Positions 1 through 6,434 of a stretch of 7,339 nt of DNA are shown piece after piece. The stretch is from Thermogutta sp. (GTDB lineage: Bacteria; Planctomycetota; Planctomycetia; Pirellulales; Thermoguttaceae). Numbering within the stretch: position 1 is the stretch's first letter; each line of letters begins with the position of its first letter. The stretch is from assembly GCF_014359955.1 (NCBI RefSeq), contig NZ_JACIYL010000159.1:1-7339 (forward strand). The letters run 5' to 3'. The notes under the pieces were generated by a model. The model was given only the letters and a program-made list of their open reading frames with translations. It was not told the DNA's origin and did no database searches. Both the position numbers and the translations under genes were made by a program.

Positions 1-261
1 GTTCATTCGAGCATTTCTCGTATCGCGACCCCCAAACAGTACTTCTGCGCTTTTTGTGGGAGGCCGATCGCCGCCGCGGGGTTTGACCCATGCGGCCTCA
101 AGCTGATAACTAATTGGACCGCGCTCCGCGAAAATCAAAGACACCGGATGTTGTTCTGCCACGCGGAATGCTTTCGCGGCCGTATTCGGCCGGGGATACC
201 ACTAGGGTTCACTGCGCTGGAGCAAGGCTTCTCCGACCCCCCAGGGAATCCATCTCAGTAA
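1..261 (+). CDS. Small Cys-rich (zinc-knuckle-like) protein, 5' partial
   Basis: Frame 1 is open from the first base to a TAA at 259-261, giving 86 residues. No ATG, GTG or TTG start lies before the first motif, so the true start is upstream of the window, probably by only a few codons because the first cysteine pair sits near the N-terminus. Visible motifs are FCAFCG (C16 and C19), DPCGLKL at 29-35, and FCHAEC (C53, H54, C57). The two CxxC-like knuckles about 35 residues apart suggest one zinc site of the treble-clef or zinc-ribbon type. Small proteins with this CxFCG ... FCHxxC layout are familiar as uncharacterised genes. From its place at the head of a toxin-partner array I infer that it may be the immunity protein of a toxin module lying upstream. 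No function is proven. The reading frame and the spaced Cys/His pattern make chance unlikely. Confidence 0.68.
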   Translation, partial: VHSSISRIATPKQYFCAFCGRPIAAAGFDPCGLKLITNWTALRENQRHRMLFCHAECFRGRIRPGIPLGFTALEQGFSDPPGNPSQ

Positions 262-428
262 GCGTGTCCTGGCCGGATTGGCGTTTGCCAAGCAAGGTGA
301 CCGATTCCCGTAAAAGTCGGCTGGACGCGAACAGGGCATACCACTCAGGGCGACCGGCTGAGTCCGGCGAGTGGCACGCGCGGACCACAGCAATGGGCGT
401 GGCGAGTCCGGCATAGTCCCCACGCCGC

Positions 429-746
429 ATGCGGGCGTTGGGTGCTTCGAGTAAACTGGTTGCATCGGCTGAGGATTTGGCTAACCTCAACAAGATAGAT
501 CACGTCTTCAGTCAGAGCAAGCACTTGTTCGCCCCACTTGTCGCCAAGTACGGCTCCAAACAGGCTGCCTACAAGGCCTTGCAGGACGCGGTGGTAAGAG
601 AGTTGAGCCGTCGGGGTATCACCTCAGGCATGTTCAAGGACCTTGAGATTGTGCTGCACGGTCAGAGAATTCTTGTGATGGGCTGGATTGACCCTGCGGG
701 AGTAGTGCGGATTGGAACTGCGTTCACTCCGTGTGGCACGCCTTAA
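429..746 (+). CDS. Orphan toxin C-terminal domain, copy 1
   Basis: This encodes 105 residues from ATG 429, with no recognisable Shine-Dalgarno site. Residues 14-99 form a compact domain with the pattern NK..HVF (21-27), KH (31-32), YGSKQAAYK (41-49), LQ.AVV (51-56) and GVVRIGTAF (91-99). It aligns over its full length with the C-terminal 90 residues of the module ending at 1765, at roughly 45% identity by eye. Its place directly before a small partner gene that is also duplicated is the hallmark of polymorphic toxin C-terminal modules (Rhs, CDI and related systems). The conserved His, Lys and Tyr residues would suit an RNase toxin, perhaps of the barnase/EndoU/colicin/RelE-like group, but I cannot assign a family. 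In-frame similarity to the copy 2 linker continues upstream across a TAG at 414-416. The ATG may therefore be a fallback start on a broken, displaced module rather than a native start. Confidence 0.6.
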   Translation: MRALGASSKLVASAEDLANLNKIDHVFSQSKHLFAPLVAKYGSKQAAYKALQDAVVRELSRRGITSGMFKDLEIVLHGQRILVMGWIDPAGVVRIGTAFTPCGTP

Positions 747-768
747 GATGCTCTGGATGAATAAGACC

Positions 769-1191
769 ATGGGTATTACCGATTTAGAGCGAAGGGTAGT
801 GGAGATGCTCCTCTCGGGCAACCACTCTACTCTGGAAACGCTTCGTGCACAGTTCGCCGTCAGTGAGGTCAGCCAACGCGAGTTCACCGGGGTGGGGTTT
901 TTTACCCATTTCGCGATTCCTCCGGACGCACCCCGGGTTGCAGGAAAAAGGTCGTTCCAACTCGGGGATGTTCACGCGGACATCCCGGGGCTTCGGCTTG
1001 GCGCCGATTTCATATTGTTCATTACGGAGGGAGCCATTGATTTCCTTGAGGGGTTTACGCACGGGGACGACCAGTGGCCGGAGACGGTCGATACCTTCCG
1101 CCTAACGTACGTGCACACGGTGGGTGCCGTCGTGCGGGGTACGTCGCGTGAGCGCGACTGGGAAGCCCTGTGGCGCGTGCTTGGGCCATAG
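769..1191 (+). CDS. Putative immunity protein, copy 1
   Basis: This is a soluble protein of 140 residues with no signal peptide or membrane segment. I chose ATG 769 because it gives the same length and N-terminus (LER near residue 7) as the paralogue at 1815 (141 residues). ATG 748 and 757 are in-frame alternatives. Shared motifs are TGVGFF (40-45), RSF..GDV.AD (61-71), FILF (81-84), LEGFTHGDDQWPE (93-105) and ERDWEAL (128-134). Identity with the second copy is about 45-50% by eye. It starts 22 bases after the stop of toxin copy 1, so the two are probably co-transcribed. Small acidic proteins immediately 3' of a toxin tip are usually cognate immunity proteins that bind and block the toxin in the cytoplasm. 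That role is inferred from position and co-duplication. I do not recognise a named family. Confidence 0.62.
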   Translation: MGITDLERRVVEMLLSGNHSTLETLRAQFAVSEVSQREFTGVGFFTHFAIPPDAPRVAGKRSFQLGDVHADIPGLRLGADFILFITEGAIDFLEGFTHGDDQWPETVDTFRLTYVHTVGAVVRGTSRERDWEALWRVLGP

Positions 1192-1765
1192 AGAGACGAT
1201 TCGAGCCTACTATCTCAGTGGCATTGGGGGCCAGCCGAGCTGTAACTTTGAAGCGCCGCGTCGGTTGGAGGTAACGGATCCCTTTGGCAGGTTGGGGATT
1301 CTCAACCCGGAGGACCCTATTCGGGTTCCCTACATTCCTTCCCCGGACTGGAGCCGGGGATTGATTACCGACGAGGCTGGTCAACCGGGCAGTTGGACAG
1401 ACACCCACGGCTGGAGTAAATTCTTCGGAGCCACGGGGGTCGAATTTGCCGCAGGAGCCCCGGCCGCGAAAGCGGCAAAAGCCCGGCAAGCGGTCACCCT
1501 CGTGGGATCCGCCCAAGAACTAGAAGACGCGAACAAACTCCATCACGTTTTTCGAAGCCAGCACGCTCTCATGCAGCAACTGGTGGGGCGATATGGATCG
1601 AAACAAGCAGCCTATAAAGTGTTGCAGGAGGCTGTGGTCAAGACCTTGGAACAGCAGGGCAAGCTGGCAGGCGAATACGAGATCGAGGTAGTGGTCAGTG
1701 GAATGAAGGTCACGGTGCGTGGGGTTATTATAGACGGTGTCGTAAGGATGGGCACCGCCTTCTGA
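1124..1765 (+). CDS. Orphan polymorphic-toxin tip, copy 2
   Basis: The frame is open to TGA 1763-1765. The longest form, from GTG 1124, has 213 residues but overlaps the end of immunity copy 1 by 68 bases. Sequence that looks like real protein begins only after that gene's stop, near 1193, and no good start or ribosome site exists there (TTG 1265 is the next possibility). Residues 45-125 look like the linker that joins a secreted core to its tip: DPFGRLG, NPEDPIRVPYIPSPDW, then an Ala/Lys-rich stretch. Residues 126-213 are the toxin domain: ANKLHHVF with His at 1541-1546, YGSKQAAYK, LQEAVVK and GVVRMGTAF at the C-terminus, paralogous to copy 1. It reads as a tip detached from its parent gene. 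It could be a recombination reservoir, or it could be translated by coupling to the upstream gene. Nuclease activity is an inference. Confidence 0.6.
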   Translation: MPSCGVRRVSATGKPCGACLGHRETIRAYYLSGIGGQPSCNFEAPRRLEVTDPFGRLGILNPEDPIRVPYIPSPDWSRGLITDEAGQPGSWTDTHGWSKFFGATGVEFAAGAPAAKAAKARQAVTLVGSAQELEDANKLHHVFRSQHALMQQLVGRYGSKQAAYKVLQEAVVKTLEQQGKLAGEYEIEVVVSGMKVTVRGVIIDGVVRMGTAF

Positions 1766-1766
1766 T

Positions 1767-1784
1767 GTCGCCCGTGAGGGCGAC
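1767..1784 (+). other. Hairpin with GUGA tetraloop between toxin 2 and immunity 2
   Basis: A perfect 7-bp stem, GTCGCCC (1767-1773) with GGGCGAC (1778-1784), encloses the loop GTGA, a GNRA-type tetraloop in RNA. It begins one base after the toxin stop codon. No T-run follows, so it is not a standard terminator. It may protect the mRNA 3' end or adjust the ratio of immunity to toxin. The gap between copy 1 of the pair has no equivalent. Confidence 0.6.
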
Positions 1785-1814
1785 GCCGTTACGGATTCGT
1801 GGGGACGTTGGTCT

Positions 1815-2240
1815 ATGCAAGAGCTGACACCGTTGGAGAGATCTGCGATGGAGAAGCTGCTGGCGGGTGATCATCCTGTATTGGAGTTACTTCGCCAGCA
1901 GTACGCAGCCAGTAGGGTGGCATACCGCGACGAGACAGGCGTCGGAGTCTTCGTCACTTTCTTGGTGCCTGGTGATGCTCGGCGATTACCTACGAATAGG
2001 AGTTTTGCGATTCGTGACGTAAGTGCTGACGTTGATGGCCTACAGTTCGGTGTCGGATTTATTCTCTTTGTGCGTCGAGGCTTTATCCATTGCCTCGAAG
2101 CTCACCTCTGGGGCGATGGCCGCTGGCCTGAAAGAATTGAGAACTATTCGCTGTATTACACCAAGTTAATCGGCGCAAGCGTCGTGCGAGCAACCGAACG
2201 CGACTGGGAGGCACTCACGAAGGAGCTTGAGGGACCTTAG
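1815..2240 (+). CDS. Putative immunity protein, copy 2
   Basis: This encodes 141 residues from ATG 1815, with GGGGA at 1801-1805 as a modest ribosome site nine bases upstream. It is paralogous to the protein at 769-1191, sharing LER (7-9), TGVGVF (41-46), RSF..RDV.AD (62-72), GFILF (81-85), WGDGRWPE (99-106) and TERDWEAL (127-134), with almost the same length. No signal peptide or membrane segment is seen, so it should act in the cytoplasm. It follows toxin copy 2 by 49 bases, a gap that carries a GNRA-capped hairpin. The co-duplication of toxin and partner with matching divergence suggests that each partner is specific to its own toxin. The immunity role is inferred, not shown. It could instead be an unrelated small protein travelling with the tip. 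Confidence 0.65.
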   Translation: MQELTPLERSAMEKLLAGDHPVLELLRQQYAASRVAYRDETGVGVFVTFLVPGDARRLPTNRSFAIRDVSADVDGLQFGVGFILFVRRGFIHCLEAHLWGDGRWPERIENYSLYYTKLIGASVVRATERDWEALTKELEGP

Positions 2241-2257
2241 CCACGCACATCAGGTCG

Positions 2258-2872
<615 letters not shown>

Positions 2873-2940
2873 TTACCATGCGGGCAACGTAGCTCAAGCC
2901 GCTCGACGGCCGAGAGGCCGCCGGGGCCAATCTCACTGCT

Positions 2941-2968
2941 ATTTTAGCGCGAGAGCACGGTCGGTCAA
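2941..2968 (-). promoter_or_regulatory. Sigma70-type promoter for tRNA-Arg
   Basis: On the - strand, TTGACC (2963-2968) lies 16 bases before TAAAAT (2941-2946), close to the -35 and -10 consensus. Transcription would start near 2934, giving a leader of about 60 bases before the tRNA 5' end at 2872. The leader includes a 5-bp hairpin, CGGCC/GGCCG (2907-2911 with 2916-2920), which would be removed by RNase P processing. Confidence 0.6.
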
Positions 2969-2992
2969 AGGGGGGAGTCCTGCCTCCCAGGG

Positions 2993-3253
2993 ATGCACCG
3001 GGTGTCCGATAGGCGGCCCTTCCACGGGATTCGCCGCGATCTTGATGAAATTTTTCCCGAGCCCGTCTTTCACAGCAGGGGAGGCCAGGGTGACACTATC
3101 TTGGGGTATCGGTCCACCTATGAGACGCAGCTTGCGGCGCTCTCAATGGTGGGCCACCATAGTGACGGGCAGGATCTCGGCTTTGTTTCGGCGGCGAAGT
3201 TCGGTCAGTCCGTGGGGCATTTGCTGGCGGTCCAGTCAGGAGGCGAAAAATGA
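2993..3253 (+). CDS. Hypothetical 86-residue protein, possibly coupled to the glycosidase
   Basis: This is an open frame from ATG 2993 whose TGA (3251-3253) overlaps the glycosidase ATG (3250-3252) as ATGA, the arrangement typical of translationally coupled genes. The product is soluble, without signal peptide or membrane segment, and has no motif that I recognise. The start has only a weak AGGG upstream. Codon third positions show no strong bias, and a second frame (from 3042) is also open here, so this may be chance. If it is not translated, 2969-3237 is simply the leader or promoter region of the glycosidase, in which I see no clear promoter. A short GGGAG/CTCCC hairpin lies at 2973-2988. 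Confidence 0.3.
   Translation: MHRVSDRRPFHGIRRDLDEIFPEPVFHSRGGQGDTILGYRSTYETQLAALSMVGHHSDGQDLGFVSAAKFGQSVGHLLAVQSGGEK
3238..3243 (+). promoter_or_regulatory. Perfect Shine-Dalgarno site of the glycosidase
   Basis: AGGAGG lies six bases before ATG 3250. It is the strongest ribosome site in the window and fixes the start of the GH127 gene at the signal peptide. It is the only one of the window's genes with so clear a site. Confidence 0.85.
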
Positions 3254-5112
3254 ACCCATCCAAGTTCGGTTACCTGAACCCGCGTCGCTGGGCGTTCTTG
3301 TTTGCCTGTGCGGTGCTGTGGCTGATCGGGTCGTCATCAGCGTCGTTCGCGGAGGCCCCCTGGCAGCAGGTTTCGTTGCAGGATGTTCAGCTTGGGGGTG
3401 AAATAGGGCGCCGGATTCAGGTGACTGTTGAAAACAACCTCCTTCAGATCAATGTAGCGGATGACTTCCTCACGCCATTTCAGCGACGTAACCGGAAAGG
3501 TGGCTACGTCGGACTGGGAAAGTTGCTCGATAGTATCGTCCGACTGGCTGTTCATACCGGCGATCCGCGTTTGCGCGAATTAAAAGACAAAATAATTCGC
3601 GAGATACTCGCCACACAGGAGGAAGATGGATATATCGGGATTATGGAACCTTCGTCTCGAATGTGGACTCTGTGGGATATTCACGAGATGTCCTACCTGG
3701 TTTATGCCCTGGCCACAGATCACCATTTCTTCGCGACCGAAAGCTCTCTTGATGCTGCGCGCCGTCTCGCGGATCACATCATCCGCAATTGGGAGGCCCA
3801 TCCGGACAATCAGCCGGGCGGGGGCTCCATCACCGTCTATATGGCCGTGACGGGCCTGGAAAACGCTTTTTTGCTTCTATCCGAAGAAGCGAATGACCCG
3901 CGTTATAAAGAATTTGTTGTCAATTTTAGAAAACTTCCCGAATGGCAAGCCCGAATTGTTGTAGGACGTTACGGTCAGATTGAAGGCCATGTTTACGCCT
4001 ATCTCTGCCGCTCCATCGCGCAGCTCCGGCTGGATGACCAGCAGTTTGATCCGCGGCTCTGGCAGGCGAGTCGACAGGCCTTGGATTTTCTCCTGCATCG
4101 TGAGGGCATGGTCATCACGGGGGAATGCGGGGACCATGAATGCTGGGACGACAGCCAGTCGGGGACGATCAACCTGGGCGAAACATGTGCCACGGCATAT
4201 TTCATCCGCTGGCTCGACGAACTGCTGCGCCGAGAGAAAAAGAGCCTCTATGGCGATATTATGGAGCGAGTTATTTACAACGGGTTATTCGCCGCTCAGT
4301 CTCCCGATGGTCGGCACATCCGGTATTACACACCCTTCGACGGTCCGCGGTCGTATTTCCCGCACGATACCTATTGCTGCCCGAATAACTACCGTCGCAT
4401 CATTGCCGAGTTGCCCGGGATGGTGGCTTACCGAACGGAAAAGGGGATCGCGGTCAATCTCTACACCGAAGCCCAGCTTAAGCTGCCGCTTCCAAGCGGC
4501 CAGATCGCCACGGTCGCACAGCAGACTGAGTATCCCCACAACGGCGTTGTGGCCCTCACGATCAACCTCCCCAAACCGGAAGCGTTCGAGCTACGCTTGC
4601 GGATACCTCGCTTTTGCAAAGAAGCCTCGGTGAAGCTCCCCGGCGAAGACGAGGCCGTCATGGTCAAAGGCGGAGATTGGGCCGTCTTCAGCAGAACGTG
4701 GAAGAACGGTGACGAAGTGGTGCTGACAATCCCGATGAAAGTGCGGCTGGTGCGGGGACGGCGGGCTCAATCCGGCCGGGTCGCTGTCATGTATGGGCCG
4801 CTGGTGTTCTGCCTGAGCCGCCAGGGACACCCAGACCTGAAAGATATCGATCTCCGCCTGATCACGATCAATCCGGAGACGCTGGAAGGGCCATTCCCCG
4901 ATGAAACGGTTCACCCCGGAGGATTGGCCTGCCGCGTGAAAGCGTGGGCCCCTGGCGCGTGGTATCCGCGGGCTCCAATGAGTTACGCGCTGAAGCTCAC
5001 CGAGTTCGCCGATCCCACGGGGGAAGCCACCTACTTTCATGTGCCGAATCCCTATGATCCGGCGTTCGTGGAGGACGAACTGATCGTGCCTGTAAAGAAT
5101 ACGGCGCCCTGA
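3250..5112 (+). CDS. Secreted GH127-type (DUF1680) beta-L-arabinofuranosidase-like enzyme
   Basis: This encodes 620 residues, close to the 658 of the reference enzyme HypBA1. An N-terminal signal peptide is visible: basic PRRW at 11-14, a hydrophobic core at 15-27, and likely cleavage after SFA (32-34). The protein should act outside the cytoplasm. The middle part (about 70-400) fits the (alpha/alpha) barrel of PF07944 and the C-terminal part (about 400-610) fits beta domains. The zinc-thiolate site of the family is preserved: GETC (E311, C313) and YCCPNN (C376, C377). By analogy with HypBA1 the second Cys motif supplies the nucleophile, and E297 (in DHEC) lies where the acid/base Glu is expected. 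GH127 enzymes remove beta-L-arabinofuranose from plant glycans, but DUF1680 (GH127, GH146 and others) is diverse, so the exact sugar is uncertain. No transporter or second glycosidase is adjacent. Confidence 0.88.
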   Translation: MNPSKFGYLNPRRWAFLFACAVLWLIGSSSASFAEAPWQQVSLQDVQLGGEIGRRIQVTVENNLLQINVADDFLTPFQRRNRKGGYVGLGKLLDSIVRLAVHTGDPRLRELKDKIIREILATQEEDGYIGIMEPSSRMWTLWDIHEMSYLVYALATDHHFFATESSLDAARRLADHIIRNWEAHPDNQPGGGSITVYMAVTGLENAFLLLSEEANDPRYKEFVVNFRKLPEWQARIVVGRYGQIEGHVYAYLCRSIAQLRLDDQQFDPRLWQASRQALDFLLHREGMVITGECGDHECWDDSQSGTINLGETCATAYFIRWLDELLRREKKSLYGDIMERVIYNGLFAAQSPDGRHIRYYTPFDGPRSYFPHDTYCCPNNYRRIIAELPGMVAYRTEKGIAVNLYTEAQLKLPLPSGQIATVAQQTEYPHNGVVALTINLPKPEAFELRLRIPRFCKEASVKLPGEDEAVMVKGGDWAVFSRTWKNGDEVVLTIPMKVRLVRGRRAQSGRVAVMYGPLVFCLSRQGHPDLKDIDLRLITINPETLEGPFPDETVHPGGLACRVKAWAPGAWYPRAPMSYALKLTEFADPTGEATYFHVPNPYDPAFVEDELIVPVKNTAP

Positions 5113-5125
5113 TGGGGTCGGTCCT

Positions 5126-5181
5126 CACGATGAGTAGATCGCATCGTGTAATCAAGCGATACACGGCGGATAGTCGTGTAT
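5126..5181. repeat. Chain of alternating inverted repeats, each with a 9-base spacer
   Basis: Three overlapping perfect inverted repeats lie in 56 bases: CACGATG/CATCGTG (5126-5132 with 5142-5148), CGTGTA/TACACG (5145-5150 with 5160-5165) and ATACACG/CGTGTAT (5159-5165 with 5175-5181). Every spacer is exactly nine bases. TCGTGTA also occurs as a direct repeat at 5144-5150 and 5174-5180. Because the half-sites are shared, the folds exclude one another. The chain sits between the convergent 3' ends of the glycosidase and trmB. It has no suitable T-run for the + strand gene. It may be a protein-binding array or an RNA 3' end element. Confidence 0.5.
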
Positions 5182-5201
5182 AAAAATCCACATGCGCGTG
5201 G
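5182..5201 (-). terminator. Probable intrinsic terminator of trmB
   Basis: Read on the - strand, a short stem CCACG/TGTGG (5197-5201 with 5188-5192; four Watson-Crick pairs and one G-U) with a 4-base loop begins four bases after the trmB stop. It is followed by ATTTTTA (T-run complementary to 5182-5186). The stem is weak, but position and T-run suit a terminator. Confidence 0.45.
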
Positions 5202-5205
5202 TGTT

Positions 5206-5847
5206 TTACTCTTTCACAAATTCCGCCCGGTAGATGGTGCCTCCCTGGAGGCGAACCCGTCGCTCAAAATGGGTGCGGTAGTCCATATCGTGCTGGGGGG
5301 TGTGTTCGGGGACAGGGAAGGGGCCGGTCAATTGTGTAGTCGCTTTGAGCAACTCAAGTGTGGATTGGAAATATTCTTCCACGTCCGTCCAGAAATGGAG
5401 ACGCCCGCCCGACGTCAATACACGTTCGACATCCCGGAGAAAGCTCTCCTTCATGACCCGCCGCTTTTTATGTCGTTTTTTCCACCAGGGATCGGGAAAA
5501 TAAACGTGCACGGCCTCGACCGAACGGTCCGGTAACCACTCGGCGAAAAACCGCAGGGCGTCGCCGTGGATCACAATCGCATTCCGTACGCCCAGCTTGG
5601 CCAGACCAGCGGCGGAAAACCGGGCGTACTTGCCGGAGACCTCCAAACCCACGAAGTCGCGCTCGGGATGAGCCACGGAGACCTGTCGAAGGAACAGGCC
5701 CTTCCCGCTGCCCACTTCAACCTCCAGAGGCGCGACCCGCCTGAAAATCTGTTCACCCTGCCACGGCTTGGGTATTGCCTCAAGCTCGCGATAGTGGAAG
5801 GAAAGATCCAGATTTGGATCTATCTTTCGCAAAGCACGTCGTCCCAT
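5206..5847 (-). CDS. trmB: tRNA (guanine-N7-)-methyltransferase TrmB
   Basis: This enzyme uses S-adenosylmethionine to make m7G46 in the variable loop of many tRNAs in the cytoplasm. I chose the ATG at 5845-5847, giving 213 residues as in Bacillus subtilis TrmB. Upstream in-frame extension to 6033 is open, but its sequence is not family-like. Visible motifs are EVGSGKG (44-50, SAM binding), GLEVS (67-71), HGDA (94-97), FPDPWWKKRHKKRR (117-130, the family signature with the catalytic Asp region), TDVEEYF (154-160) and THFERR (192-197). All key motifs are intact. The gene is convergent with the glycosidase and stands alone. A tRNA gene elsewhere in the window is probably coincidence. Ribosome site is weak (GGAA about ten bases upstream). 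Confidence 0.95.
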   Translation of the reverse strand: MGRRALRKIDPNLDLSFHYRELEAIPKPWQGEQIFRRVAPLEVEVGSGKGLFLRQVSVAHPERDFVGLEVSGKYARFSAAGLAKLGVRNAIVIHGDALRFFAEWLPDRSVEAVHVYFPDPWWKKRHKKRRVMKESFLRDVERVLTSGGRLHFWTDVEEYFQSTLELLKATTQLTGPFPVPEHTPQHDMDYRTHFERRVRLQGGTIYRAEFVKE

Positions 5848-5862
5848 TGTCACTATTCCGTA

Positions 5863-5868
5863 TTTATA
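5863..5868 (-). promoter_or_regulatory. Possible -10 element upstream of trmB
   Basis: TATAAA on the - strand lies about 16 bases before the trmB start codon, in a locally AT-rich patch (5850-5890). No good -35 element sits 17 bases upstream (CTACTT only). If used, the transcript would start within about ten bases of the ATG and be almost leaderless. Confidence 0.22.
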
Positions 5869-6049
5869 CTGTGAATATGGAGAAAAAGTAGTCGTATGCT
5901 TCGGAACAAACGAAAGCGTGTAACACGCTGCCAGTTGTGGAAAATACGGGCATGATATTCCGACAACCAAGTACGGTTGTCTTTCACCTTTCGCGCGGCG
6001 GAACGCAACTTCCGGCGGGAACGCATCCCTCACCTGCCGGGGGATTTGG

Positions 6050-6123
6050 AGTGCATTCCATCGGCATTCCGGAGATTATGACAGCCGATAGAACTTTCAC
6101 AAGCAGTTTCAGGGGAATGCACT
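6050..6123. repeat. Possible three-way-junction structure closed by a 10-bp stem
   Basis: AGTGCATTCC (6050-6059) and GGAATGCACT (6114-6123) are perfect reverse complements. Inside them lie ATCGGC/GCCGAT (6060-6065 with 6084-6089), stacked directly on the outer stem, and a weaker GAACT/AGTTT stem (6091-6095 with 6105-6109, one G-U). Together they can fold as a three-way junction. GCATTCC is repeated at 6064-6070, so the closing strand has an alternative partner. A structured RNA is possible, but no family is recognised and the strand is unknown. Confidence 0.35.
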
Positions 6124-6405
6124 GATTTCGCGTTCTTGCCGCCCTTTTTCTTATCATCATATCCCAAAGCGGTACCGCCATCGAAGGGGTCGCCCCTGTT
6201 GGCCCGGAGGGGAAACGGAAACGCCGTCGTCTTCGTGATCTGCTCGCGTCGGGCTGACACGAGCCCGCCCCAGGGCAACCTGAAGTAGCATTCGGCATGC
6301 CCGAGCGAGCGGCGACGGGGGCTGGAATGTCGCTTCAGCCAATGGTTCATCGAGAATTGGCTAACTTTTCCAGAGTGCCAGAATGCTTGATTTTCCAGTT
6401 TGAGA

Positions 6406-6434
6406 TTGACGGGATTTGGCCTTTTCGGTAAATA
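6406..6434 (+). promoter_or_regulatory. Candidate promoter of the TPR gene
   Basis: TTGACG (6406-6411) and TAAATA (6429-6434) are separated by 17 bases in an AT-richer patch about 100 bases before ATG 6533. The -35 is good and the -10 is mediocre. It is the best sigma70-like match on this strand in the region. Confidence 0.33.

Noticed and set aside
1055..1516. A - strand open frame of 153 residues across the immunity 1 / toxin 2 junction
   Set aside because: It spans two + strand genes with paralogue support and has no motif of its own.
3042..3401. A + strand frame of 119 residues overlapping the glycosidase start
   Set aside because: Its composition is Arg/Trp/Ser-rich and it crosses the signal-peptide region of a strongly supported gene in another frame.
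5848..6033. A 62-residue N-terminal extension of TrmB
   Set aside because: The extension is not family-like, and the ATG at 5845-5847 gives the usual length and the expected MGRR.L N-terminus.
6126..6257. A + strand frame beginning FRVLAALFLIIIS that looks like a signal peptide
   Set aside because: It directly follows an in-frame TGA (6123-6125) and has no usable start codon, and its downstream part is short and Arg/Lys-rich. Treated as chance.
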